From positions 434,001 to 498,000 of the forward strand of contig NZ_WUAF01000001.1 in assembly GCF_009800965.1 (NCBI RefSeq): a stretch of 64,000 nt of DNA, read 5' to 3'. This document shows, piece after piece, positions 29,401 through 37,307 of the stretch. Position 1 is the first letter of the stretch. Each line of letters opens with the position of its first letter. Source of the DNA: Cognatazoarcus halotolerans (GTDB taxonomy: Bacteria > Pseudomonadota > Gammaproteobacteria > Burkholderiales > Rhodocyclaceae). The position numbers and the translations under genes were made by a program. The notes below the pieces were generated by a model that had not been told where the DNA came from, ran no database searches, and was given only the letters and a program-made list of their open reading frames with translations.

Positions 29401-30693
29401 CCGGATGCTCGCCAGAAGCGCCCTACGATCAGCCTGACCAAGCAAGCGCAGCAGGCTGCGCAATCCCTCGCGGTCGTTCGCCACCCGCGGCTCGAGCAGC
29501 GCACTGCACTGCGCCGAGAGGAAGACGCTGGCGCCACCCACGCGCCATTCCCATACGCCCTCCGACGCTGCCTCCATCGCCAGCGCAAAACGCCGCTCGC
29601 TGGCAGCGAGATCGGTCGTGGCGTGCCTCGCACGTTCCGACGCGCACGCTTCCGCGACGCGCAGCTTGTACGACAGGAGCGCCAGCAGCAGGCTCAACAA
29701 GGTCCCGACAGCGAAAGCCACCCTGGCATCCGTTAGCGCCGCTTGCGATGGAGCGGGATGGAAGGCAAGTGCGAATGTGCGCCCACCGGCAGTCACGGAT
29801 CGACCGAGCCCGGGCGCCACCGGCCAGCCCCGGGTTTCCTCGAAAATCGTCTGCATCTGCCCCGCAGCGCCGACGTCGGAGACCGAAATGCCGAGTGTCG
29901 CGGCGTGACGATCCGCGATCCCGAGAATCAGATCCGCGTAGCGGAATCCGACGAGCGTAAAGCCCCTGAGCTGGTCCGGCCCCCGTCCCTCTGGACGATC
30001 CGGAACCCGTAACAGCATCACCGCCGCGACCCGCCGCTCGCCGAGTTCGGTCTTGAGTACCAGCGGGCCTGACAATGTCGGCAGACCACTGCGAAGGGCT
30101 GCGTCGACCGCGGCGCGACGAACCGGCTCCGTGTAGAGATCGAAGCCGAGCACCCTGTTGTTCTCGGGCGTTGCAGGCTGGATGAAACGAATCGGGAAGT
30201 AACGCGACCGCTCACCGGCCGGAAACACGCGCACCGGATGTCCGGCAGGTCTATCGGGCATCGACTCGAATGCTGCCAGCTGATCTTTATCGACCTGCTG
30301 TATGAAGGCCACGCCCTGCACGACGGACCGCGCGGCAACCTGGGAGAGGGCGATGTGCAGATAGCTCTGCCAGTCACTCGTCGACACCCGATCGGAAGAT
30401 CGCACAAAAGCGGCTGCACCGGTCAGCAGATGCGCAAGACTTTCAAAACGGTCCTTGAGCTCCTCGGCAACGAGGCGGGCTTCGTGACGCGTCGCCTCGA
30501 GTTCGCGGGCCTCGCTGGTCGCCCACAGTCGCTCGGCCACCGCAAAGACGAGCGCCATGCAGACCGCGAACACCACCAACGCAAGGATCAGCGGGGAACG
30601 TGGTACCAGACGGGCATCGTCCGACCCGACGCGATCGGCATCATACGGTGATTCCGGAGGGGGATCGGACGCGCTGCGTGCATGGTTCGGCAT
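26473..30693 (-). CDS. CHASE-domain sensor histidine kinase with about six PAS domains
   Basis: The 1406-residue kinase has a membrane span (about 34-55), a periplasmic CHASE domain (about 75-320), a second span (about 328-345), then roughly six PAS/PAC modules (375-490, 500-620, 630-750, 760-880, 885-1010, 1012-1130), several of them ending in the DITxxK/R PAC signature. HisKA follows with His1159 in MSHELRTPLHA, and HATPase with DSGVGIP and GTGLGLSI. It lacks a receiver of its own, so the two receiver proteins downstream are the likely targets. It heads a four-gene operon. Confidence 0.93.
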   Translation of the reverse strand: MPNHARSASDPPPESPYDADRVGSDDARLVPRSPLILALVVFAVCMALVFAVAERLWATSEARELEATRHEARLVAEELKDRFESLAHLLTGAAAFVRSSDRVSTSDWQSYLHIALSQVAARSVVQGVAFIQQVDKDQLAAFESMPDRPAGHPVRVFPAGERSRYFPIRFIQPATPENNRVLGFDLYTEPVRRAAVDAALRSGLPTLSGPLVLKTELGERRVAAVMLLRVPDRPEGRGPDQLRGFTLVGFRYADLILGIADRHAATLGISVSDVGAAGQMQTIFEETRGWPVAPGLGRSVTAGGRTFALAFHPAPSQAALTDARVAFAVGTLLSLLLALLSYKLRVAEACASERARHATTDLAASERRFALAMEAASEGVWEWRVGGASVFLSAQCSALLEPRVANDREGLRSLLRLLGQADRRALLASIRALVRDSVPCEVEIDFDAGSRGARCLRVRASADRMPDGSMLGIAGSLSDITDLREGERRLRRTESFLSHLVDVVPDAILVTDADCRVVMLNQVAERLFGLEHAAATGRTLSEILGDSFGTRMEREDRWVLAHRSATAREDVFDGRPPRQVHLMVRKVPILDVSDRPAVVTVLNDITSLRNAELELRASLEEFDALFRNASLGFVLVDQAGLIRKCNSAFEGIIKRAEEELLLLDFRKLLPATEDEVFEPMWEQAFTQGRFGPLEARCRRFDGEVVAVRIAGARVSQLGGVGGVWCIVEDISREHAADRALAAANAANRTILAALPDVLVQVDECGRFVHVHAADPSELTVDTEHFLGRTIEEVLPPQRAEAYRASIARAVAGGGPQIVEYAARDQRGEIQDYEARTTPVRSGGVITIVRRITDRKRAERALRESELRWQFALEGAGDGVWDWSLPAREVVRSARWYATLGYETDTQRGQSRRDWLAMVHPDDLASTRDRVAAIETGKTDSYVNEYRLRAADGSWRWVLSRGKAVSFDQNGAVTRVIGTTTDISERKRAEAALRESEARFRRMADSAPVLIWVSDEHGERSYLNRTWCKFVGASLASLLGSGWQQHIHPDDRAAYVSACKAAIASGQDFSAELRLLRSDGSYRWLLDTGLVARDADGQLKGFIGSCVDVTVLKMAEGELRRHGERLSELVEEQTRDLRHAKEVAEAASQAKSMFLANMSHELRTPLHAILSYAQLGENRAGGVPPERLKDYFGRVKRSGARLLELLNDLLDLSKLEAGRMTMYLDDCNLRNVIDEAVHEFDGLAHVKRLAVGVSSPPDGVVARVDAKRIGQVVRNLLSNAIKFTPEHGRIEISLTECRIPAGRRTTDSGATPGVRLVVSDSGVGIPAAELEKIFDKFVQSTATASGAGGTGLGLSICAEIVNAHKGRIHAECNAGGGADFIVELPLAADTQGGPRPRTAEPAEWGCL

Positions 30694-30792
30694 TCATGCC
30701 GTAACGGCATCGCCGGCTCATGACTTGAGGCCGTCGCGAGCGAAAGAACCCCGCCGCGCGCCCGCGCAGCGCGACGCAGTTATCGCCCGGAC

Positions 30793-31011
30793 TCAGGCGC
30801 AGCCGACGGAATCCTTCACCCCGCATTTGCGCAGGATGTTTTCCAGCGGGCAGAAACGGGTGAACCCGCTCTGGAACAGGTTCAGTCCGACGAAGGCGGT
30901 GAACCACAGGAAATTCTTGCTGACGAACAACGGCGAGGCTTCCACGCCAAGCGCCAGCGAGATCAGCACGAAGGCGCCGGCGAAGATGCGGACGAACTGG
31001 TTTACGGTCAT
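30793..31011 (-). CDS. DUF2892 (YgaP-type) small membrane protein
   Basis: A 72-residue protein with two membrane spans and the family signature FVGLNLFQSGFTRFCPLENIL, then KCGVKD. In YgaP this segment anchors a rhodanese (sulfurtransferase) domain, absent here. The ATG lies behind AAGGAGCAAGACC. It starts 74 bases after the RND pump gene on the same strand and probably belongs to that operon. Related genes often occur with sulfide- or metal-responsive systems, but the role of this form is unknown. Confidence 0.85.
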   Translation of the reverse strand: MTVNQFVRIFAGAFVLISLALGVEASPLFVSKNFLWFTAFVGLNLFQSGFTRFCPLENILRKCGVKDSVGCA

Positions 31012-31085
31012 GGTCTTGCTCCTTTAGGTCGGGTTGGAGGCAGGGCCCGGGGCGGGCAACGGAATCGCCCCCCGGTCTGCCCCCC

Positions 31086-34000
31086 TCAATCGGGTGATGT
31101 GGAACGACGCGCGAACGCGGCGTAGTACAGCACCGGGATCACTACGAGTGTCAGCACGGTCGACACGAGGATGCCGAAGATCAGACTGATCGCCAGTCCG
31201 TTGAAGATCGGATCGTCAAGGATGAAGATCGCACCGATCATTGCCGCGAGCGCGGTCAGGCCGATCGGCTTGGCTCGTACCGCCGCGGCACGGATCACCG
31301 CCTCGGCAAAGGCGATACCTTCACCGACCTGATGGTTGATGAAGTCCACCAGCAGGATCGAGTTCCGCACGATGATGCCGGCAAGCGCGATCATGCCGAT
31401 CATCGAGGTGGCGGTGAATTGCGCACCCAGCAGCGCGTGGCCGGGCATGACGCCAATGATGGTCAGCGGAATCGGCGCCATGATGATGAGCGGCACCAGG
31501 TAACTCCTGAACTGGGCAACCACCAGCAGGTAGATGAGGATCAACCCCACGCCGTAGGCAATGCCCATGTCACGGAAGGTATCGTAGGTAATCTGCCATT
31601 CGCCGTCCCACTTGATGCTGTAGCCCGCGTACGGGTCGACCGGCTGACGGATGAACCACTCGTCAAGCGTGCCGCCGAGGCGCTCGCCGACCAGCGGCAG
31701 ATCCTTGAGCTTGTCGCGGATCGCGAACATGCCGTAGAGGGGTGAATCGAGCTTTCCGCCCATGTCCCCGGTGACATAGACCACCGGCAGCAGGTCTTTG
31801 CGGTAGAGGACCTGATCGCGGTTGGTCGGGCGCACTTCGACGAGCTCGGACACCGGCACCAGCTTTCCGTCACGAGCCCGTACCTTCAGCTTGAGCAGGG
31901 CGTCCACACCGGACTGGGCCCTTGCCGGCAACTGGATACGAACCGGAATTTCGTATTTGTTGTCGCCGCCATGGACCGGAGTGACGTCTTCGCCCGCGAG
32001 CCCGAGCCGCACGACTGAAACGATGTCGGCCTGGGATACGCCCATCAACGCGGCCTTGGCCTGGGAGACTTGCAGCACGACCTTGGGCGCCACCTCGTCG
32101 ACCGTATCGTCGACCCCGAGGATGTCAGCGGTGCCCTCGAAGGCTTCGCGAACGGTCTTCGCAACGGCGATCTGGCCGGAATAGTCCGGTCCATAGACCT
32201 CGGCAACGATCGGCGACAGCACCGGCGGCCCCGGAGGGACCTCGACGACCTTGGCATTGCCTCCGCTGCGCCGGGCAATCGCCATCACCTCGTCACGTAC
32301 CGCGATCGCGACCTCGTGGCTCTTGCGGTCGCGGTGATGTTTATCGACCAGGTTGACCTGAACGTCGCCCATCTCCGGGTTGCTGCGCAGGTAATACTGA
32401 CGCACCAGCCCGTTGAAGTTGATCGGCGCAGCCGTACCGGCGTAGGTTTGGTAATCGGTTACTTCCGGAACCTCGGCGAGATAGTCGCCGATTTCGTGCA
32501 GGACCCTGTTGGTATCCTCCAGCGGCGTGCCCGGCGGCATGTCGAGGACCACCTGGAATTCCGACTTGTTGTCGAAGGGCAACATCTTCAGGACAACCAG
32601 CTCGACAGCGGCAAGCGACACCGAACCGGCAATCAATACCAGCACCACGGCCCACAGTCCGGCGCGCGCCCGGCCACCCCGCTGCGGGTCGAGCAACGGG
32701 CCCATGATGCGGCGAAAGAAGCCATCGAGCCTGCGGGTCAGCTTGTCCTCACCCTCGTGGTGATGCGCATCCGCCGATTTGAGCATTCTCTGGGCGAGCC
32801 ACGGCGTTACCACGAATGCCACCGCCAGCGAGATGAACATGCCCATCGAAGAGTTGATCGGGATCGGGCTCATGTAGGGGCCCATCAGCCCGGTCACGAA
32901 GGCCATCGGCAACAATGCGGCGATCACCGTGAAGGTCGCCAGGATGGTCGGCCCGCCGACTTCGTCCACTGCCTTCGGAATCAGTTGCCAGAGCGGCTTC
33001 TGCGGCTCGAGCTGCTGCCAGCGGTGGATGTTCTCCACAACCACGATGGCATCGTCCACGAGTATCCCGATCGAGAAGATCAGCGCGAACAGGCTTACCC
33101 TGTTGAGGGTGAAGCCCCAGGCCCACGAGGCGAACAGCGTCGCGGCAAGGGTGAGCGTCACCGCCAGACCGACGATCACCGCCTCGCGCCAGCCCAGCGC
33201 CAGCAGGACCAGCAGGACCACCGCCGAGGTCGCAAAAACGAGCTTGCCGATGAGCTTCTGGGCCTTGTCATTTGCCGTGACACCGTAATTGCGGGTGACG
33301 GTGAACTCGACACCATCCGGAATCACCGCACCTTTGAGCGCGTTGGTACGGGCAAGAATCGCATCGGCCACGTCAGCCGCATTCACACCGGGTTTCTTGG
33401 AGATCTGCAGGGTCACCGCGGGGAAACGGCCGCTCGCGTCGATCCCGGCCTTGTCCGCAGCCGCGCCGGTGCCGAACCACACGTACTGGGTGGCCTGGTC
33501 CGGCCCGTCATCCACCGTGGCCACATCGGCCATGAACACCGGCTTGCCGTCGGCAACGCCGACGACAAGGCGCCGGACATCGTTCACCGACTCGATGTAG
33601 GTACCGGTCTGCACCAGCACCTCGCGGTTGCCGCGCACCAGGCTGCCGGCCGGCTGCGAGGCATTTGCGAGTTGCAAGGCGGCCTGCAGATCCTGGGCGG
33701 TGACGCCAAAGGCACTCATCCGCTCGGCATTCATCTGCACCCGCACCACATGGCCGGGACCACCGATGGTGCTCACGTCACGGGTGCCGGCAATGTGCTT
33801 CAGCTCGATCTCCGTCGCCCGAGCGACCTGCTGCAGATCGAAAGCCGAGCGCTGCGGATCCGGCGTCCACAAGGTCAGGCTGACGATCGGCACATCGTCG
33901 ATGCCCTTGGGCTTGATGATCGGATCGCCGACTCCCAGCTGTGGACTTACCCAGTCGCGATTCGAGTTGATGGTGTCATAGAGTCGCACCAGCGCTGTCT

Positions 34001-34334
34001 GGTTGGGCACCCCGACTTCGAACTGCACGGTGATGACCGACATACCGGGTCGCGACACCGAATACACGTGCTCTACGCCCGCCATGCGCGAGAGCACCTG
34101 CTCCGCAGGGGTCGACACCAGCGATTCAACGTCTCTTGCGGATGCGCCGGGGAACGGGATGAACACGTTCGCCATGGTCACGTCGATCTGCGGCTCTTCC
34201 TCGCGCGGTGTCACGAGGGTCGCGAACACGCCCATCAAGAAGAGCACGAGGGCGAGCAACGGGGTCAGTGCATTGCGCTGAAAGGCCGAAGCGATGCTGC
34301 CGGAGATACCGAGACGCGAGGCTGATTCGGACAT
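31086..34334 (-). CDS. RND-family efflux transporter, inner-membrane pump
   Basis: The 1082-residue protein has the RND layout: one N-terminal span, a large periplasmic loop, spans 2-6 with the proton-relay pair in GILVDDAIVVVENIH, a second loop and a C-terminal half. Its start PREEEPQIDVTMANVFIPFPGASARDVE is typical of a broad pump class near the AcrB/CzcA superfamily often called acriflavin resistance protein. Export substrate is unknown. It follows the fusion-protein gene by 11 bases. No outer-membrane channel gene is in the window, so a TolC-like partner coded elsewhere is expected. Confidence 0.92.
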   Translation of the reverse strand: MSESASRLGISGSIASAFQRNALTPLLALVLFLMGVFATLVTPREEEPQIDVTMANVFIPFPGASARDVESLVSTPAEQVLSRMAGVEHVYSVSRPGMSVITVQFEVGVPNQTALVRLYDTINSNRDWVSPQLGVGDPIIKPKGIDDVPIVSLTLWTPDPQRSAFDLQQVARATEIELKHIAGTRDVSTIGGPGHVVRVQMNAERMSAFGVTAQDLQAALQLANASQPAGSLVRGNREVLVQTGTYIESVNDVRRLVVGVADGKPVFMADVATVDDGPDQATQYVWFGTGAAADKAGIDASGRFPAVTLQISKKPGVNAADVADAILARTNALKGAVIPDGVEFTVTRNYGVTANDKAQKLIGKLVFATSAVVLLVLLALGWREAVIVGLAVTLTLAATLFASWAWGFTLNRVSLFALIFSIGILVDDAIVVVENIHRWQQLEPQKPLWQLIPKAVDEVGGPTILATFTVIAALLPMAFVTGLMGPYMSPIPINSSMGMFISLAVAFVVTPWLAQRMLKSADAHHHEGEDKLTRRLDGFFRRIMGPLLDPQRGGRARAGLWAVVLVLIAGSVSLAAVELVVLKMLPFDNKSEFQVVLDMPPGTPLEDTNRVLHEIGDYLAEVPEVTDYQTYAGTAAPINFNGLVRQYYLRSNPEMGDVQVNLVDKHHRDRKSHEVAIAVRDEVMAIARRSGGNAKVVEVPPGPPVLSPIVAEVYGPDYSGQIAVAKTVREAFEGTADILGVDDTVDEVAPKVVLQVSQAKAALMGVSQADIVSVVRLGLAGEDVTPVHGGDNKYEIPVRIQLPARAQSGVDALLKLKVRARDGKLVPVSELVEVRPTNRDQVLYRKDLLPVVYVTGDMGGKLDSPLYGMFAIRDKLKDLPLVGERLGGTLDEWFIRQPVDPYAGYSIKWDGEWQITYDTFRDMGIAYGVGLILIYLLVVAQFRSYLVPLIIMAPIPLTIIGVMPGHALLGAQFTATSMIGMIALAGIIVRNSILLVDFINHQVGEGIAFAEAVIRAAAVRAKPIGLTALAAMIGAIFILDDPIFNGLAISLIFGILVSTVLTLVVIPVLYYAAFARRSTSPD

Positions 34335-34345
34335 GTCGCCTCCGT

Positions 34346-35398
34346 TCAGTTTCCGGCCGCGGATCTGACCGCGATGCCCGCGCGCACCGGATCCAGCGCC
34401 ACATCCTCACTACCCGCGAGCCCCGCCAGCACTTCGACACGGCCCTCGCCGATGGTTTCGCCGAGACGTACCTGCCGCATCCGGAATCCGCCTTTGCCAT
34501 CGCTTACATATACCGCGGTCACCTCGCCCCGTCGCAGTACCGCGGCCACGGGCACGGTCAGTCGGGGAACCTGACCACTCAGGAAATGCACGCGTGCGAA
34601 CATGCCCGGCACAATGCCCGGCACATTGGCCGGCAGCTGGACACGGGCCCGTACGGTATGGGTTCGCGGGTCTGCCGCAGGCAACAGCGTGACCGACGAA
34701 GCATCCACCCAGCGGCCCTCGGCCGGAAATTCCACACGAGCCTGCAGCGGGGCCCGGCGAAGCTCATCCAGCTTGTACTGGGGCAGGTCTGCCACCGCGC
34801 GCATTGAACCTGGCGTATAGATCGCGACCAGCGCCCGCCCGGGCTGGGCCATTTCGCCCTGCTCGATAAGACGTTCCGAGACGACTCCGGAAATCGGCGC
34901 GGTAACGGTGGCAAAGCCTCTGCTGGTCGTTGCCTGGGCGCGCCCCGCCACAGCCGCCCTGAGCTGCGCTTCGGCAGCCCGCCAGGCCGCCTCGGATTGG
35001 TCGAGCGCCGACCTGGAAATGAAATTTCGCGCAACGAGACTGCGACTTCGGTCGTAAGCGGCACGGGCGTTGGACAAATTCGCCTGCGCCTGAGCCACCT
35101 GGGCGTCGGCGGCAGCAACCGCCTGATCTGCTTCTGATGCGTCGATCCTCATCAGGACGTCGCCGCGCTTGACGTGGCTTCCGGCGTCAACCCTGACGTC
35201 GATCACCCGGCCCTGCACCTGGGCGGCGACGGTCGATGCATCCAGCGCTTCGATGAATGCCTCCGCCGGGTAGCTCGACGCGACAGGGCCGGATTCGACT
35301 CGGGCAATCCCGACCGCCGGCTCCGCGGCGGCTGCGATGCCCGTCGCCAGTCCGATCGTGAGAATCAGCGAGGACAGGGTAGGTGAAATGATCTTCAT
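34346..35398 (-). CDS. RND efflux periplasmic adaptor (membrane fusion protein)
   Basis: The 350-residue protein starts with a signal peptide (MKIISPTLSS, cleaved after about AAAA). It shows the split lipoyl domain (VQGRVIDVRVDAGSHVKRGD and ATVTAPISGVVSERLIEQGE), a coiled-coil hairpin rich in Ala and Gln between them, and the beta-barrel and membrane-proximal domains. It links the pump to an outer-membrane channel. The promoter lies so close that the transcript would begin at or within two bases of the ATG, and there is no ribosome site. It heads the operon MFP-RND-DUF2892. Confidence 0.92.
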   Translation of the reverse strand: MKIISPTLSSLILTIGLATGIAAAAEPAVGIARVESGPVASSYPAEAFIEALDASTVAAQVQGRVIDVRVDAGSHVKRGDVLMRIDASEADQAVAAADAQVAQAQANLSNARAAYDRSRSLVARNFISRSALDQSEAAWRAAEAQLRAAVAGRAQATTSRGFATVTAPISGVVSERLIEQGEMAQPGRALVAIYTPGSMRAVADLPQYKLDELRRAPLQARVEFPAEGRWVDASSVTLLPAADPRTHTVRARVQLPANVPGIVPGMFARVHFLSGQVPRLTVPVAAVLRRGEVTAVYVSDGKGGFRMRQVRLGETIGEGRVEVLAGLAGSEDVALDPVRAGIAVRSAAGN

Positions 35399-35404
35399 GA
35401 ATAT

Positions 35405-35422
35405 TAGTATATGCTTATACTA
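35405..35422. promoter_or_regulatory. Palindromic operator over the efflux promoter
   Basis: The arms TAGTATA and TATACTA are perfect and four bases apart. The site covers the -10 box and most of the spacer of the efflux operon promoter, so a bound repressor would block it. AT-rich dyads of this kind are typical of ArsR-family (including BigR/SqrR-like) repressors; the identity of the regulator is inference. Confidence 0.65.
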
Positions 35423-35433
35423 TTGAAAGTCAA
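35406..35433 (-). promoter_or_regulatory. Promoter of the efflux operon
   Basis: Minus strand TTGACT (35428-35433), 16-base spacer, TATACT (35406-35411). The predicted start of transcription is about 35399, next to the ATG at 35398. Confidence 0.7.
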
Positions 35434-35477
35434 TCACGCTCGGAGGAAACCTGCGCTTCCCGATCCCGATCTCCGCG

Positions 35478-35969
35478 TCATCTTGCGATGGCCAGCGCCT
35501 CGACCTCGCGCCCGCCATTGCGATAACAGAGAGACTCGAAGCACAGCTGTCGGGCAATTGCAATCCCTCTCCCATTGGGGGCGGAACTGTGCGCCGGCGC
35601 GACCGACATGTAAGCACTGCAATCGAAACCGTCACCGGGATTGCGGACAGTAAAACAGATCAGTTCATTGATCCGTCGATACTGCACTACCACGCTGCCC
35701 ATCCCGGGCTCCCGCCGAGCCTCGAGCCACTCAACTTCGGCCGGCCAGCAGCCCGATTCAATCAATGTGCGCTTGCGCTCGAAGCCGATACCGAGCAAAC
35801 CGTGTTCGATCGCATTGAGCATCAATTCATTCAAGCCGAGCTCAACGAGGTCGGCATTGGCACAGAGCTGCGCAAGACGTGCAGCCAACGCCGGCACCTC
35901 GCCACGGCGCGAAAAGCTGGCGCATCCCTCGGCCGAATCACCACCGAGCGGCCCGAAGTGCCAACCCAT
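35478..35969 (-). CDS. Stand-alone RsbW-like HATPase protein
   Basis: A 163-residue GHKL ATPase domain without receiver. It is a paralogue of the C-terminal half of the protein at 25586-26488: both share CAN(T/A)(E/D)LV, an N box (NELMLNAIEHG, Asn52), GW/CWxxEVE and the lid APNGRGIAIARQL. The Asp of the adenine-binding DxGxG motif is Asn110 here (RNPGDGF), so ATP binding or turnover may be altered. I chose the ATG seven bases after the cbiX stop; the frame is open further into cbiX. The partner is unknown. Confidence 0.75.
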   Translation of the reverse strand: MGWHFGPLGGDSAEGCASFSRRGEVPALAARLAQLCANADLVELGLNELMLNAIEHGLLGIGFERKRTLIESGCWPAEVEWLEARREPGMGSVVVQYRRINELICFTVRNPGDGFDCSAYMSVAPAHSSAPNGRGIAIARQLCFESLCYRNGGREVEALAIAR

Positions 35970-35976
35970 GAACGAG

Positions 35977-36348
35977 TCAGCCGCCCGAGCCGGCGAGGGC
36001 GTAAGCCGCCATCGCACGAATCACGCCTTCGTCCTCCCCGACGGCGCGGACCAGCACAAGCTCGCATCCCGGATGCCGATCGCGGGCGGCATCGATCAAA
36101 ACCGGCACGTCGCGCTTCAGGTGCCCGCCCTCCGCCAGAAATACGGGCACGACACGAACCTGCCGCACTCCGCGCTCCACCAGGCGATCGATCGCTTCAT
36201 CGAGACGCGGCTCCATGAGCTCGAGAAAGGCGACCTCGACCACCAAGTCCGGGGCCGTTTCGGCGATCGTTGCGGCAAGCCGCCGCACCGGCCCAGCCCA
36301 CGCCGGATCACGTGCCCCGTGGGCAAACAATACGACGGCCTGCTTCAT
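35977..36348 (-). CDS. cbiX: Short CbiX-type sirohydrochlorin chelatase
   Basis: The 123-residue protein is of the short CbiX class, which inserts cobalt (or iron or nickel) into sirohydrochlorin on the way to cobalamin, siroheme or related tetrapyrroles. It has the N-terminal VLFAHGARDP with His10 and a second metal-site His76 in LAEGGHLKRDVP. The start is fixed by GAGAGATCCCAT just upstream. It is followed seven bases later by the HATPase gene, an unexpected pairing, and is divergent from the M23 peptidase gene. Which metal it uses cannot be told. Confidence 0.88.
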   Translation of the reverse strand: MKQAVVLFAHGARDPAWAGPVRRLAATIAETAPDLVVEVAFLELMEPRLDEAIDRLVERGVRQVRVVPVFLAEGGHLKRDVPVLIDAARDRHPGCELVLVRAVGEDEGVIRAMAAYALAGSGG

Positions 36349-36446
36349 ATGGGATCTCTCCGTAAAATGAACCCGCTCCGGGCGGGTCACTCGACCCGTG
36401 CATTCATGACACCATATCATTATCAAACGCCGAGACGACCCCGCTC

Positions 36447-37301
36447 ATGCCGCAGCCCTTCCCCCTCCTTGCCAACCGATTCGCCGCAGCCGTGCTCGCG
36501 ATGCTCTTGCCGGGCTTTGCCCTGGCACTCCAGGACGCCCCCGTCCCGGGCGGAATCGTCCGCGTCCCCCTCGGCCCGGAAGCTTCGGCCCGACCGCACG
36601 CCCGATTCGGCGACCAGCCGGTGCTCGTATACCGGAACAACGGGAACTGGCAGGCGCTTGTCGGCATTCCGCTCGACACCACGCCCGGCGCCTACCCGCT
36701 CATCATCTCAGACGAGCAGGGGCGACTGGAAACCAGGGAACTCGACATTCACGACAAGCGCTATCCGGTGCAGCACCTCGTGGTCCGCAACAAGCGCCAT
36801 GTCGACCCCGATCCGGAAGATCTTGCCCGCTGGGAGCAGGAAAAGCGCCTGCAGGACGATGCCAAGCTGATCTGGCGTGCGATCGACACGGATGAACCGG
36901 TTCTTTCACTCCCTGCAAACGGCCGGCACTCGAGCGCGTTCGGGCTCCGGCGTACCTTCAACGGCGAGCCGAGAGCGCCCCATCGCGGGCTCGACATTGC
37001 CGTTCCGAAAGGCACCCCCGTCGCGGCACCGGGTGGTGGCGAGATCACCCTGACCGGAGACTATTTCTTCAACGGCAAAACCGTTTTCATAGACCACGGG
37101 CAAGGCCTTATCAGCATGCTTTGCCACCTCGAGCGCATCGACGTAAAGATTGGCCAGGTCCTCGAGCGCGGGCAGATCATTGGCCTTGCCGGTGCGACCG
37201 GACGCGCGACGGGACCGCACGTCCACTGGAGCGTATTCCTGAATGGCACTGCCGTAGATCCGGCTCTGCTGCTTCCCGGCCGGACTGCACCGGGCCGCTG
37301 A
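36447..37301 (+). CDS. M23 (LytM) family peptidase, periplasmic
   Basis: The 284-residue protein has a signal peptide (to about residue 28), an N-terminal beta domain like that of related M23 peptidases, and a C-terminal LytM domain with all four zinc-site residues: His179 and Asp183 (HRGLD), His258 and His260 (GPHVHWS). It is therefore likely an active peptidoglycan endopeptidase rather than an EnvC/NlpD-type activator lacking the site. It is divergent from cbiX and ends six bases before the convergent tcdA. Confidence 0.9.
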   Translation: MPQPFPLLANRFAAAVLAMLLPGFALALQDAPVPGGIVRVPLGPEASARPHARFGDQPVLVYRNNGNWQALVGIPLDTTPGAYPLIISDEQGRLETRELDIHDKRYPVQHLVVRNKRHVDPDPEDLARWEQEKRLQDDAKLIWRAIDTDEPVLSLPANGRHSSAFGLRRTFNGEPRAPHRGLDIAVPKGTPVAAPGGGEITLTGDYFFNGKTVFIDHGQGLISMLCHLERIDVKIGQVLERGQIIGLAGATGRATGPHVHWSVFLNGTAVDPALLLPGRTAPGR

Positions 37302-37307
37302 CGCGAC

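Noticed and set aside
31030-31085. GC-rich imperfect dyad between the RND gene and DUF2892
   Set aside because: Arms do not pair cleanly and no T-run follows; it may be chance in GC-rich DNA.
32070-34325. A 751-codon open frame antisense to the RND pump gene
   Set aside because: Composition is Arg/His/Gln-rich without any domain; the real gene on the other strand is complete.
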